Source: Verrucomicrobiia bacterium
Lineage (GTDB): Bacteria > Verrucomicrobiota > Verrucomicrobiia > Opitutales > Opitutaceae
DNA length: 64,000 nucleotides
Direction: 5' to 3'
NCBI GenBank assembly: GCA_011525695.1
Contig: WYBX01000026.1
Span: forward strand, 1 to 64,000
Shown: piece after piece, positions 54,295 to 63,254 of the stretch
How the letters are laid out: each line of letters begins with the position of its first letter
Position numbering within the stretch: the first letter of the stretch is position 1
Notes under the pieces: generated by a model
What the model was told of the DNA's origin: nothing
The model's database searches: none
The model's input: the letters and a program-made list of their open reading frames with translations, nothing else
Position numbers and translations under genes: made by a program

Positions 54295-54903
54295 TCATCC
54301 CGCCGCCCGTTCGTCAATCAATTGGCGCAGCTCCCCATAGGTGCTGACCGAAGGAAATTGGGGAAACTGCCGGATGAGTCCCTCGGCCGCGTGAAACAGG
54401 ATTCCATGGTTGGCCTGGGCAAGCATCGAGGTGTCGTTGAACGAGTCACCGGCGGCAATCACGTTGTAGTTGAGCGCCTGGAACGCGGCGACTGCGCTCT
54501 TCTTCTGGTCGGGAAGCCGCAGTTGGTATCCGGTGATCCGATCGTTTTCCACGATCAGCCGATGGCACAGCAACGTGGGCCATCCGAGCTGGCGCAGGAA
54601 CGGCTGGGCGAATTGCTCGAAAGTGTCCGAGAGGATGATGACCGGCATCCGTTGCCGCAGGGAGTCGAGGAAGGCGCGTGCACCCGTCAGGAGCGGCAGC
54701 CCGGCGATCGTTTCCTGGATCCGGGAGAGCGTCACCCCGTGGCGATCCATCAAGTCGATCCGGTAGCGCATCAACTTGTCGTAATCCGGCTCGTCACGCG
54801 TGGTGCGGCGGAGTTCGGGAACGCCGGTGCGTTCGGCAACGGCGATCCAGACTTCGGGCGTGAGGACGCCCTCCATGTCAAGGGTGACGATACTTTGCTT
54901 CAC
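54295..54903 (-). CDS. ThrH-type phosphoserine phosphatase/homoserine phosphotransferase
   Basis: The 202-residue HAD-superfamily protein has the nucleophile motif TLDMEGVLTPE (Asp at the start of motif I; the second Asp of DxD is Glu, as in ThrH), motif II LSDTFEQF, the Lys in DQKKSAVAAF and motif III AAGDSFNDTSML. ThrH enzymes dephosphorylate phosphoserine and can transfer the phosphate to homoserine, serving serine or threonine synthesis. The start is GTG at 54903. It lies 81 bases after the YceH-family gene on the same strand and is not obviously part of a pathway cluster. Confidence 0.88.
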   Translation of the reverse strand: MKQSIVTLDMEGVLTPEVWIAVAERTGVPELRRTTRDEPDYDKLMRYRIDLMDRHGVTLSRIQETIAGLPLLTGARAFLDSLRQRMPVIILSDTFEQFAQPFLRQLGWPTLLCHRLIVENDRITGYQLRLPDQKKSAVAAFQALNYNVIAAGDSFNDTSMLAQANHGILFHAAEGLIRQFPQFPSVSTYGELRQLIDERAAG

Positions 54904-54984
54904 AATTCCGCCCAGTGAACCAGAGGTTTTCGCCGGAAGGCAAGCGGCGAGCGGCCGAATCGGCTTGGAAGCGAAGGTTTTCGC

Positions 54985-55662
54985 TCACTCGAACTGCTTC
55001 CGGAACTCGGCGAATTGCTGCTGAAGCTGCGCCAGCTCGTGCCGGATCGCGCCAAGTTCCTGCTCCAGTTTTCCGATGCGCTCGTCGTCGGCGCGGACAG
55101 CCGGGGCGACGGCCCCGCAGGCGGCGGCTGGCTCCTCCGTGGCTGGCGATTCCACCGGTCCGGACAGGAGGTGGCAATGGCGCGGCTCCTTCATGCCGGG
55201 TTGCCGCGGAAGCCGGAGGACGAACGGCTGTGGTTCCCGTGCTGCCAAGGCGGAAAGCGTTTCCTCGACCTCGGCAAGGGTATCGAACCGGAAGAGCCGC
55301 TCGGCGCGGGTGCGGAGTTCGCCGGTGGTCTGCGGCCCACGCAGCATCAGGATGCACAGCAGCGCGACCTCGGCGGGCGTAAGGAGCACGGTATCGGTCA
55401 GCGTATGCTTGTATTTCGCGACCCGGCTTTCAGCCCCGGCAAAGAGGGTTGCCAGCCGCTTTTCCCGCAACCCGTCCACGGCCCGAACGACGGTGGATTC
55501 GTCATATGCGACCACGGGATCCCGGTTCGTCAGCTGATTACAGGCGTTGGTCAACGCATTGAGGGAAAGCGGGTAATAATCGGGCGTCGTGATTTGTTTC
55601 TCGACCAGCGAGCTCAGGACGCGGACCTCGGCGGCATTGAGGACGGGCAACGAATCGTTCAT
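54985..55662 (-). CDS. YceH/DUF480-family protein
   Basis: The 225-residue protein matches the YceH (DUF480) family of winged-helix proteins. Two tandem winged-helix domains show NAAEVRVLSSLVEKQITTPDYYPLSLNALTNACNQLTNRDPV and LLTPAEVALLCILMLRGPQTTGELRTRAERL, followed by a C-terminal coiled coil (RIGKLEQELGAIRHELAQLQQQFAEFRKQ). The family is conserved and lacks a fixed function. The ATG at 55662 is the family-typical start. Upstream lies a GCGCAG-type repeat region. Confidence 0.9.
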   Translation of the reverse strand: MNDSLPVLNAAEVRVLSSLVEKQITTPDYYPLSLNALTNACNQLTNRDPVVAYDESTVVRAVDGLREKRLATLFAGAESRVAKYKHTLTDTVLLTPAEVALLCILMLRGPQTTGELRTRAERLFRFDTLAEVEETLSALAAREPQPFVLRLPRQPGMKEPRHCHLLSGPVESPATEEPAAACGAVAPAVRADDERIGKLEQELGAIRHELAQLQQQFAEFRKQFE

Positions 55663-55685
55663 GGGAGGGGCGAGAACGGGTAAAG

Positions 55686-55797
55686 GGTGACAGGACATCC
55701 TACACAACATCAGAAATGACTGCGCCTCTACGGCTGCAAGATTGACTGCGCACAGCCGTACTGACGTCGGGCGCAGCAAGACTGCGCCCCTACGAAA
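55686..55797. repeat. GACTGCGCCTCTACG-type repeats
   Basis: The spacer between the YceH-family and protease genes contains three related phrases: GACTGCGCCTCTACGGC, GACTGCGCACAGCCGTACTG and GACTGCGCCCCTACG. They are word-like repeats resembling those found between Opitutaceae genes. No gene is seen. Confidence 0.55.
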
Positions 55798-55803
55798 CTT
55801 GAA

Positions 55804-56667
55804 TCATGGCGCGGCGGACCGCTTGCTGTCATTCTCCACGATCGTCCGCAGCCAGTCGGGATCGGGCCTGAGCGTGCGTGAGGCCCGGGTATGTTTCAGT
55901 CGGGCGACATGGAATTCCTGGATGTCACCCACGTTGATTCCGATCAACCGGCCATCGACCGTGGCGAGCGGCCCGCCGCTGTCGCCGATCCGCAACGGGG
56001 CGGAGTGCAGGATAGTCGTGTGCGGCACCGGGGTGCCCATGTCGTCGCCCAGTTCAAGGATCCTCCCCCCAAAGCATGCCAGTCGATAATTCACCGGCGG
56101 CTGCTGTTCAGGGCCCGCCCCAATGACCGGATCACCGATGCGGGTGTCGGTCGCCCAAGTGAAAATGGACGGAAGCTGCTCCACGACCTGCAGGAGGGCC
56201 AGGTCAGGTTCATGGCGGGTTCCTGTTCCGCGCCAGACGACTCGCGCCGGGACCAGCCGGACTCGGTCACGATCCGCCAGCAGGACGTGCAGCGGTCCCC
56301 AATCCACACAGTGGCCGGCGGTGAGCAAATACCCGCGCTGATCGATCGCGGTTGCTGATCCCGTGGCAAAGCGGCCATGCCTGGTGGCATCGCCGAGGGC
56401 AGATTCGTTTCGGTCAAATTCCACGACCGCGTCGGTCCCTAGTCCGCCAATGAGGATTGCCGTTCGCTGTTGAACGAAGCCGTCCAATGGCAGGCCGTCA
56501 ACCTGTCGGCCGGCAAGCGCGGAAACGGACGTCGCCCGTTCGCCTGTCGTGGCCACTTCGTAGGTGCAGCCGGTCAGTACGACCAGCAGCAACGCCAGGC
56601 AGGAGCAATTTCGCCCAACGGCGAATGAACGCCAATGCCCGTGAGTGAATAGCGATGGGGAATTCAA
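55804..56667 (-). CDS. Trypsin-like serine protease, probable lipoprotein
   Basis: This roughly 287-residue protein has a hydrophobic N-terminal stretch and a lipobox (LLLVVLTGC, Cys followed by T), so it is likely lipid-anchored. The chymotrypsin-fold catalytic triad is visible: His in GYLLTAGHCVDW, Asp in HEPDLALLQVVEQL and Ser in LRIGDSGGPLATVDG. It resembles periplasmic trypsin-like or DegP-like peptidases but has no PDZ domain. The start is uncertain: a TTG at 56667 places the signal peptide well, while the longer ATG frame from 56724 runs through a dispersed repeat. Substrate unknown. Confidence 0.75.
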   Translation of the reverse strand: MNSPSLFTHGHWRSFAVGRNCSCLALLLVVLTGCTYEVATTGERATSVSALAGRQVDGLPLDGFVQQRTAILIGGLGTDAVVEFDRNESALGDATRHGRFATGSATAIDQRGYLLTAGHCVDWGPLHVLLADRDRVRLVPARVVWRGTGTRHEPDLALLQVVEQLPSIFTWATDTRIGDPVIGAGPEQQPPVNYRLACFGGRILELGDDMGTPVPHTTILHSAPLRIGDSGGPLATVDGRLIGINVGDIQEFHVARLKHTRASRTLRPDPDWLRTIVENDSKRSAAP

Positions 56668-56689
56668 GTTGCGCAGCTCATCGATCTTT

Positions 56690-56728
56690 GAGGCCGGGAC
56701 GGAGCCCGCCCCGCGTGCATCCAATTCC
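56690..56728. repeat. GGCCGGGACGGAGCCC repeat copy 2
   Basis: A copy of the palindromic element at 174-193, with CCAATTCC after it (56721 onward). The spacer to glnS (56729-56832) shows CGGACTGG and GGAGGGACGACCTCCGTGTCGTCC blocks but no gene. Confidence 0.5.
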
Positions 56729-56832
56729 GATCCCTGGATTCATCCTTCCCGGACTGGATCACGTTCCTGGAGGGACGACCTCCGTGTCGTCCACAAATGG
56801 AGCCGGAAAATCATGCTGCGCCTGTTGGTCGC

Positions 56833-58626
56833 CTATGGCTTTCCGCCCTTTGCCCAGGTGTCCTTCAACGAAATGGTCCGGTTGAAGACGGGACGGCCTG
56901 CCGAGCTGTCCTTGGGATCGAGGTTGAAGTAGCCAATCCGCTCGAACTGGAACCGATCCTCCGTGGTCGCCGCGCCGAGCGATGGCTCGAGCTTGGCTCG
57001 GATGACATCGGCGGAATGCGGATTGATGAACTGCTTGAAATCCTCCGTCGCGCCGGGTTCGGCCACGGTGAAGAGCCGATCATAGAGCCGGACCTCGGCA
57101 TCGATCGCGCGGGTCGCACTGACCCAGTGAATCGTGCCCTTGACCTTCCGGTCGGAGTTCGGACCGCCGGAGCGGGTGCTGAGATCGGCCGTGCAGCGGA
57201 GCTCCGTCACCGTCCCGGAAGCGTCCTTCACGACCTCTTCGCACCGGATGATGCAGGCATATTTCAACCGCACCTCGCCGCCGGGCTTGAGCCGGAAATA
57301 TTTCGGCGGCGGCACCTCGGCAAAATCATCGGACTCGATTAAAACCTCGCGCGTGAACGGGACGCGGCGGGTGGTCGGATGTTCGGCCTGCGGATCGTTG
57401 GTGGCGTCGACCTCGATGATTTCGTCCGGCGCGAGGTTCGTGAGCACGACCTTCAATGGACGGAGCACGGCGAGCCGGCGCTGGGCCAGCCCGTTGAGTT
57501 CCTCCCGGATCGCATGCTCGAAGAGCGCGACGTCGGTGACGCCGTCATACTTCGTGACGCCTACCAGCGCGGCCAGCCGGCGGATGGCGGCCGCAGGGAT
57601 GCCGCGGCGGCGGGCACCGGACAGGGTGGGCATCCGCGGATCATCCCAGCCGTCGACGAGTTTTTCCTGCACCAGCTGGAGAAGCCGGCGTTTGCTGAAG
57701 ATGGTGTAACTGAGGTTGAGCTTCGCGAACTCGTACTGGTGCGGCAATGGGCGCGGCAACTCGAGCGCGGCCAGGATCCAGTCGTAAAGCGGACGGTGCA
57801 CCTCGAACTCGAGGGTGCAGACGCTGTGGGTGATGCCCTCGATGTAGTCGCTCAGGCAGTGCGCGTAATCATATAGCGGATAGATGCACCACTTGTCGCC
57901 TGCGTGATGATGGGCGGTGTGCCGGATCCGGTAGAGCAGTGGGTCGCGCAGCCAGACGTTGGGCGAGGCCATGTCAATCCGGGCGCGCAGGGAACGCGCG
58001 CCATCCGGAAACTCGCCGGCGCGCATCTGCTGGAAGAGGTCGAGATTTTCATCCACGCTCCGGTTCCGCCAGGGGCTCTCGCGGCCGGGCTTGTCGGGGG
58101 CGCCCCGGTACTCGTCGGTTTCTTTCGGCGACAGATCGCAGACGTAGGCCTTGCCCTTTCGAATCAACGCGACGGCGAAGTCGTAGAGCGCCTCGAAATT
58201 GTCACTGGCAAAGAACGGCTCCGCATCCGCGGTGCCGGGCGGAACGGCCGGGAGGTGGTAATCGTCTCGTCCGTCCTGCGATTGCTTCCGGGGAACGGCG
58301 CCCTTCGGTTTCAAGCCGAGGCAATGATCGGCCCAGCCGGCGATCAGCCAGTCGACGTCGGCAGTTATGGCATCGACATACTCGACCTCCTCCTTGGTCG
58401 GGTTGGTATCGTCGAAGCGCAGGTTGCACTGGCCCTGGTTTTCGCGGGCGAGGCCAAAGTTGAGGCAGATCGACTTGGCGTGGCCGAGGTGAAGGTAGCC
58501 GTTCGGCTCGGGCGGAAAGCGCGTGACGATCTTCTGGTAGCGCTTGTCGGCGAGGTCCTTGGCGACAATGTCGCGAATGAAATCGCTGGGCGCCGGGCCG
58601 CTGCTCGCGGTGTTCTCAACGGACAT
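56833..58626 (-). CDS. glnS: Glutaminyl-tRNA synthetase
   Basis: GlnS charges tRNA-Gln directly with glutamine. The 597-residue class I synthetase has the HIGH-type motif NGYLHLGHAKSICLNF (residues about 42-57), LRFDDTNPTKEEVEYVDAI, the YDWIL and QYEFAKLNLSYTIFSKRRL region that includes the KMSKS-type SKRRL loop, and a C-terminal beta-barrel anticodon-binding domain (IIRCEEVVKD, GTIHWVSATRAIDAEVRLYDRLF). A 35-residue insertion around KPKGAVPRKQSQDGRDDYHLP is unusual for the family. The gene lies downstream of tRNA-Tyr on the same strand. Direct charging implies that the indirect gatCAB route is not needed for Gln. Confidence 0.95.
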   Translation of the reverse strand: MSVENTASSGPAPSDFIRDIVAKDLADKRYQKIVTRFPPEPNGYLHLGHAKSICLNFGLARENQGQCNLRFDDTNPTKEEVEYVDAITADVDWLIAGWADHCLGLKPKGAVPRKQSQDGRDDYHLPAVPPGTADAEPFFASDNFEALYDFAVALIRKGKAYVCDLSPKETDEYRGAPDKPGRESPWRNRSVDENLDLFQQMRAGEFPDGARSLRARIDMASPNVWLRDPLLYRIRHTAHHHAGDKWCIYPLYDYAHCLSDYIEGITHSVCTLEFEVHRPLYDWILAALELPRPLPHQYEFAKLNLSYTIFSKRRLLQLVQEKLVDGWDDPRMPTLSGARRRGIPAAAIRRLAALVGVTKYDGVTDVALFEHAIREELNGLAQRRLAVLRPLKVVLTNLAPDEIIEVDATNDPQAEHPTTRRVPFTREVLIESDDFAEVPPPKYFRLKPGGEVRLKYACIIRCEEVVKDASGTVTELRCTADLSTRSGGPNSDRKVKGTIHWVSATRAIDAEVRLYDRLFTVAEPGATEDFKQFINPHSADVIRAKLEPSLGAATTEDRFQFERIGYFNLDPKDSSAGRPVFNRTISLKDTWAKGGKP

Positions 58627-58690
58627 AAGCCGTGAAATTGCGCCCGCCGGGGGCCCGACGCAACGAGCAAGTGGTGAAAGCGGGGGTGGT

Positions 58691-58776
<86 letters not shown>

Positions 58777-58877
58777 AGCGAAGGAACGCGGAACGTCGCC
58801 ATTGGCCCCACTGACGGCAAGGTTTTTTTCACTTCGTTTTGGGCCCGCTTTGCTGGCAGCGTGATTCCTGCGCCGAC

Positions 58878-60329
58878 ATGTTCAACCCCCAGCGCTACTT
58901 CTCCGAAGACCTGGCCGCCAGCAGCCTGATTGCGCAGCTTTTCGCCATCGGCGGATTCATTCTCGCGCTCGTGCTCGTCGCCCGGCTGATGAGCGAAAAA
59001 CGCGCTCCCGCCAACACGTTCGCCTGGTTGCTGATTATCGTTCTTGTCCCGTGGGTGGGCGTGCCGCTGTACCTCCTCCTTGGGGGACGCAAGCTCCGGA
59101 AGCTCGCCGAGCGGAAGTCGCGCCTGCGACCGACGCTGCCGGGCGGGACGCGGCATCCGCAGCCCTTTGCCCACTCGCCAACGACCCAGGCCGTGATCGC
59201 CGCCGGCGCGACGCCGCCCGTTCCGGGCAACCGGCTCCGGCTGCTGACGAGTGGCGAGGAAGCCTATGCGGCGCTGGAGGAGCAGATTCGAGCGGCGCGG
59301 GAGAATATTCATATCACCGCTTTCATCCTTGGCCGGGACGACACGGGCGCACGGCTGGTGAAATTGCTGGCCGAGCGGGCCCGGGCGGGAGTCAGGGTCC
59401 GGCTGCTGCTGGATGCCGTGGGTTCGATGTTTTCCGCCGGGATGTATGTGAACCCGATTCGGCGGGCCGGCGGCGAGGTGGGCGTGTTCATGCCGGTATT
59501 GCCATTCACCTCCCGGGGCTCGGCCAACCTGCGCAACCATCGAAAGATTGCGGTATTTGACCACTGCACCGCGATGGTCGGCGGTCACAATCTCGCCCGC
59601 GAATACATGGGCCCTGTCAGGCACGCGAAACGCTGGCAGGATTTCGGCGCATTGCTCAGCGGCCCGGCCGCCGCGTTGCTGAACGAGGTGTTCATTGCCG
59701 ACTGGTGCTTCGCAACCCGGCAGTCGGATGAGATCCTCCACGCGGAAATATCGCTCGACTGCATCAACGAGGTTCAGGGCGCCAGCGAACTGCAGGTGGT
59801 CGCCAGCGGCCCGGATGTGCCCGGCGATCCACTCTACGAGGGGATTGTCTCGATGATCCAAGAGGCCAACCGGAGCATCTGGATCGTCACCCCTTACTTC
59901 ATCCCGGACGACGTCCTGTTGCGCTCGCTGATCGTGAAGGCGCGTTCGGGCAAAAAGGTGACCCTGATCACGCCGCGGTCCTCGAACCACCCGGTGGCGG
60001 ACTTCGCCCGAAGGCATTACATGCGTGAACTCATGCGGGCCGGAGCCCGGGTCCTCCTTTTCGGTCCGGGGATGCTGCACAGCAAGGCGATGATTGTGGA
60101 CGACACCATTGCCCTGCTCGGTTCGCCCAATTTCGACCTCCGCAGCCTATTCGTGAATTTCGAAATCGGGGTGCTGGTGCATTCGAGCCCGGATGTCCTG
60201 GCCATGAAACGCTGGGCCGCGGAACTGGCGCAGCATTGCAGCCCGCCAAAGCCGGGGCGCCGGCGCAGGAACCGGATCATCGGAAACCTGGTGGAGGATG
60301 TCAGCCGGTTGCTGGCCCCGCTCCTGTAG
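58878..60329 (+). CDS. cls: Cardiolipin synthase (phospholipase D family)
   Basis: Cls joins two phosphatidylglycerols into cardiolipin. The 483-residue membrane protein has two N-terminal helices (LFAIGGFILALVLVARL and TFAWLLIIVLVPWVGVPLYLLLGG) and two PLD-type HKD sites: NHRKIAVFDHCTAMVGGHN (residues about 223-240) and LHSKAMIVDDTIALLGSPNFD (about 395-415). Between them lies the YFIPDDVLLRSLIVKA segment of the family. Length is typical. The gene diverges from tRNA-Tyr. Confidence 0.92.
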   Translation: MFNPQRYFSEDLAASSLIAQLFAIGGFILALVLVARLMSEKRAPANTFAWLLIIVLVPWVGVPLYLLLGGRKLRKLAERKSRLRPTLPGGTRHPQPFAHSPTTQAVIAAGATPPVPGNRLRLLTSGEEAYAALEEQIRAARENIHITAFILGRDDTGARLVKLLAERARAGVRVRLLLDAVGSMFSAGMYVNPIRRAGGEVGVFMPVLPFTSRGSANLRNHRKIAVFDHCTAMVGGHNLAREYMGPVRHAKRWQDFGALLSGPAAALLNEVFIADWCFATRQSDEILHAEISLDCINEVQGASELQVVASGPDVPGDPLYEGIVSMIQEANRSIWIVTPYFIPDDVLLRSLIVKARSGKKVTLITPRSSNHPVADFARRHYMRELMRAGARVLLFGPGMLHSKAMIVDDTIALLGSPNFDLRSLFVNFEIGVLVHSSPDVLAMKRWAAELAQHCSPPKPGRRRRNRIIGNLVEDVSRLLAPLL

Positions 60330-60366
60330 CGATCGTGTGATGCCGTATTCTGGCCGGCCGAAGTGG

Positions 60367-60685
60367 CAGCGGCGTCCCGCCAAATCTATCTACACGTCTT
60401 GCTGAAAATGTGATTCGGATCGCTTTTCGCCGGTTGAAAACCGGCGCTACCCCAGGCGGCCGCACGCACCAATGATCTCCGAACCCACCAGAGGCCCGGC
60501 CCGCCGTAGCGCCGCGTCTCCGACCGGCGAAATTCAATTCGAATTGCATCCTCTTCCACCCCGTCGAATGCGCGCTGCGCCCTCCTCTGGCGCGGCCCGG
60601 CAAGATGCGCTGAGAGGTAAGGCGTCCCGCCGCTGGAACGCATTTCGGAACCCATCGCCACGGCGGGACGCCGTGGCCACGTGAC
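60367..60685 (-). repeat. Composite dispersed repeat, full copy 3 (inverted)
   Basis: The 380-base spacer between the cardiolipin synthase gene and radC is a reverse-complement copy of the element at 1487-1780. In order it shows GCCGGTTGAAAACCGGC (60430-60446), CCAGGCGGCCGCACGCACCA, CGCCGCGTCTCCGACCGGCG (60510-60529), AATGCGCGCTGCGCCCTCCTC and CACGGCGGGACGCCGTG. No gene lies here. Confidence 0.85.
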
Positions 60686-60709
60686 GGTTGTCTCGCCGCC
60701 GACCAGCCC

Positions 60710-61435
60710 CTACAGCAGCCCCGCTTCGCGAAAGCTGAAGTAGCCCCGGCCGCTCGGATCCGCCCCGGTCTGGCCGATGACGACGTGATCGATGAGTTCG
60801 ATTTCCACGGCGCGGGCGGCCTCGCGGAGCTGGCGCGTCACGTGCAGGTCCGGCGAACTCGGTGACGGATCACCGCTGGGATGATTGTGGACACATACCA
60901 CCGCGGAAGCCGATTCCCGGATAGCCGCCCGAAAGACCTCCCGCGGATGGGCGAGGGCGGCAGTGGCGGTCCCGGACGTGATTTCAACGCACTTCAGCAG
61001 CCGGTTCTTACGGTTGAGGCAAAGCACCCAGAATTTCTCGACCTGGAGCCCGGAGACAACGGGCAGCAGGAATTCGCGGACCCGGTCGGCGCGATTGAGC
61101 ATGGGCGTCTCCTCGCCCTGTTGCAGCAGCACGCGGCGGGCAACTTCCATCACTGCGCGAAGCTGAAGCGCCTTCACTTTGCCGATGCCCTTCAGCCGCT
61201 GAAAGTCCGCGGGCTCCCACGCAATCAGCGCACCCAGCGAGCCGGCTTCCTTCAGGAGTCTCGAGGAGAGCGAAAGCACATCATGGCCATGCGTGCCACT
61301 GCGCAGCAGCATCGCGATCAATTCGGTGTCGCTCAGTGCCTGGGGCCCGTGCTTTTCGAGCCGCTCCTGTGGCCGTTCAGCAACGGCGGTCTCCCGAAGT
61401 CGGTTCGCGGGCTCATATTCGGTCGGATCGGCCAC
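60710..61435 (-). CDS. radC: RadC/JAB1 family protein
   Basis: The 241-residue protein has an N-terminal helix-hairpin-helix region (SDTELIAMLLRSG, LKGIGKVKALQLRAVMEV) and a C-terminal JAB1/MPN domain with the metal motif VVCVHNHPSGDPSPSSPD, where HxH and the downstream Asp bind zinc. Despite the name, radC is not clearly required for DNA repair in E. coli; its function is unknown. The GTG at 61435 gives a start close to the typical ADPTEYEPANRLRE region. An ATG at 61492 is the longer alternative. Confidence 0.9.
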   Translation of the reverse strand: MADPTEYEPANRLRETAVAERPQERLEKHGPQALSDTELIAMLLRSGTHGHDVLSLSSRLLKEAGSLGALIAWEPADFQRLKGIGKVKALQLRAVMEVARRVLLQQGEETPMLNRADRVREFLLPVVSGLQVEKFWVLCLNRKNRLLKCVEITSGTATAALAHPREVFRAAIRESASAVVCVHNHPSGDPSPSSPDLHVTRQLREAARAVEIELIDHVVIGQTGADPSGRGYFSFREAGLL

Positions 61436-61638
61436 AGTCCCGGACTGCAGGTTCGCAGGTCTCCAGGCAACCCACGAACGCCGATATACCATGAATTGGG
61501 TACGCCATGAAAGGTGTGAAGGGCGGTTCAGAAGCGACTGGAGGCAATTTCCTGCTCACGAATTGGGTAATCTTTTCCCGTGAACACGACGACACTCCCT
61601 ATTCACGAGCCATCGGGACATCGTTAGGATGCCGGCGC

Positions 61639-62244
61639 ATGATTTCCAGCCGTGCTGCGCGCACCCCGCGCATCATTTTCGCAGGTTGGGTTGCGGCCTC
61701 ATCCTTTCTGATGGGTTGTGCAACGGCATCGAGGTCACCCGTCGTTTCGTCGGTCTCCAGCAATCCGTCCAGCTCGTACGGCTCGCCCATCCCGACCGAG
61801 GTTTCACCCGGCGAGGCCTGGCGCCGGGCTGAGGCACTGGCGGCCAGCCAGCCCGACCGGCAGGTCCTGGTCGGCCGCGGCAGCTCGATGCAGCCACTCT
61901 ACCGGGACCGCACGGTTCTCGTGGTGGAACGGATGCCGATCTACGCGCTGCGGCCGGGGATGACGGTGGTTTTCGTTGGCGATTCCGGCTTTCCGGTGGC
62001 GCACGTTTTGATCCGCCGCGAGTCAACGGGTTGGATCGCACGAGGGTTGGCCAACGTTCGCTCCGATCGGGTGCGCGTCCGGTTCGAAAATTATGTCGGC
62101 ACCGTGGTCGCCGCCTTTACCCCGAAACCCGCGTGGGGATCCGCTGGGACCGCCCTCGCCACGGCCGAGCGGTCTCCCGAATTTCCACCTTCGGGGCGGC
62201 ACGGAACCGCCTTCTTCAATCCGACCGGAGCGGGCGATCAGTAG
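61639..62244 (+). CDS. S24/S26-like peptidase-fold lipoprotein
   Basis: The 201-residue protein begins with a signal peptide and lipobox (IFAGWVAASSFLMGC, Cys22), so it should be membrane-bound. Residues about 70-160 resemble the signal peptidase/LexA-like S24/S26 fold: GRGSSMQPLYRDRTVLVVERMPIY matches the Ser-containing SM box, and PGMTVVFVGDSGFPVAHVLIRRE follows. A His (VAHVL) occupies the place where bacterial enzymes have the catalytic Lys, as in ER- and archaeal-type S26B peptidases. Activity is therefore uncertain. The gene converges with the SurA-like gene (overlap of seven bases). Confidence 0.7.
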   Translation: MISSRAARTPRIIFAGWVAASSFLMGCATASRSPVVSSVSSNPSSSYGSPIPTEVSPGEAWRRAEALAASQPDRQVLVGRGSSMQPLYRDRTVLVVERMPIYALRPGMTVVFVGDSGFPVAHVLIRRESTGWIARGLANVRSDRVRVRFENYVGTVVAAFTPKPAWGSAGTALATAERSPEFPPSGRHGTAFFNPTGAGDQ

Positions 62245-63254
62245 TACTTGACGTAGCCGTTCCGACGCAGCCGCTCGAGCCAGCGCTCATGGTTGGCCCG
62301 GGACATCTGCATCAGGAGGATCCGCTCAATCTGATCCCGGACTTCGTCGATTGGCTGGATGCCGGCGTACTTGCGGTCTTCCGCGTAAAGCAGGAAAACG
62401 CCCTCGGGCAGAACCAGCGGCTCTGAGGCCTGGCCCTTCTCGAGCTTGAAAGCCACTTCGCTGAACTCCTGCCGAAAGTCGGAACGCTGAAGCCAGCCCC
62501 AGTCGCCACCTCGCGAACGGCGGGCATCGCGACTGTACTCCTTCGCCAGATCCTCGAACTTCTCCCCGTTCTCTAGCCGGGCCAGGATCTGGTTCGCCAG
62601 GCCGAGGACCATCTCGTCCGTCTCACCCTCGTTTTTCGAAAGCTGGATCAACCGGAGATGAACCCGGTCCTCCTGGTAAAACCGATCCTTGTTCTCATTG
62701 TAGAACGTCTCGATTCGGACCGGACTCACGATGCTTTGGGAGCGCTGCTGCTGCCCCTGCATGTAGTGATAGATAATCTCCTCTTCCTTTTCGCGGCGGT
62801 AGTCGCGAATCGTTTTTCCCTGCGAACGCAGGTAGGCGAGGAATTTCGAGCGATCCCCTTCGAAACGTCCGGCCAGCTCGTCCGCGATGGCATTGTCGAT
62901 GTAGCTGATTGGGATGTGGCGTTCCTCGTCCTTGCGGAATTCCTTGATGATCAGGACGCGGTCGATCAGGTCTTGGATCGCATCGTCATAGAGCTGCTCG
63001 ACGCGCTCGTTGTACTCCTTTTCGCTCCGGGCTTCCCGCTGGATGCTCGGAAGGAGCGGCGCAACCTCCCGCATCACGTCGGCCACTGTGATGATCTTCT
63101 CCTCGGCCACCGCGACGATGCCGTTGGCAAAGCGGAGGTTGAGGTTCTCGGTCGCGGACGCCTCGACTTGCTCTGGCTGTGCCGCTTCCGCCCAAGCCAC
63201 GCTGCAGACAGCGGTGGCCAGCAAGAGGGTGGCAAGGTGGCGGCAAAACGTCAT
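62238..63254 (-). CDS. SurA-like periplasmic chaperone/peptidyl-prolyl isomerase
   Basis: The 338-residue protein has a signal peptide (MTFCRHLATLLLATAVCSVAWAEA), a SurA-N-like helical domain (NGIVAVAEEKIITVADVMREVAPLLPSI, YDDAIQDLIDRVLIIKEF), and a parvulin-type domain around residues 195-290. In the parvulin domain HLRLIQLSKNEGETDE, FEDLAKEYSRDARRSRGGDWGWLQRSD and GVFLLYAEDRKYAG are visible. It likely assists folding of outer-membrane proteins such as the TonB receptor. Its start overlaps the mfd stop (63251-63254), so the two are cotranscribed. Confidence 0.9.
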   Translation of the reverse strand: MTFCRHLATLLLATAVCSVAWAEAAQPEQVEASATENLNLRFANGIVAVAEEKIITVADVMREVAPLLPSIQREARSEKEYNERVEQLYDDAIQDLIDRVLIIKEFRKDEERHIPISYIDNAIADELAGRFEGDRSKFLAYLRSQGKTIRDYRREKEEEIIYHYMQGQQQRSQSIVSPVRIETFYNENKDRFYQEDRVHLRLIQLSKNEGETDEMVLGLANQILARLENGEKFEDLAKEYSRDARRSRGGDWGWLQRSDFRQEFSEVAFKLEKGQASEPLVLPEGVFLLYAEDRKYAGIQPIDEVRDQIERILLMQMSRANHERWLERLRRNGYVKYY

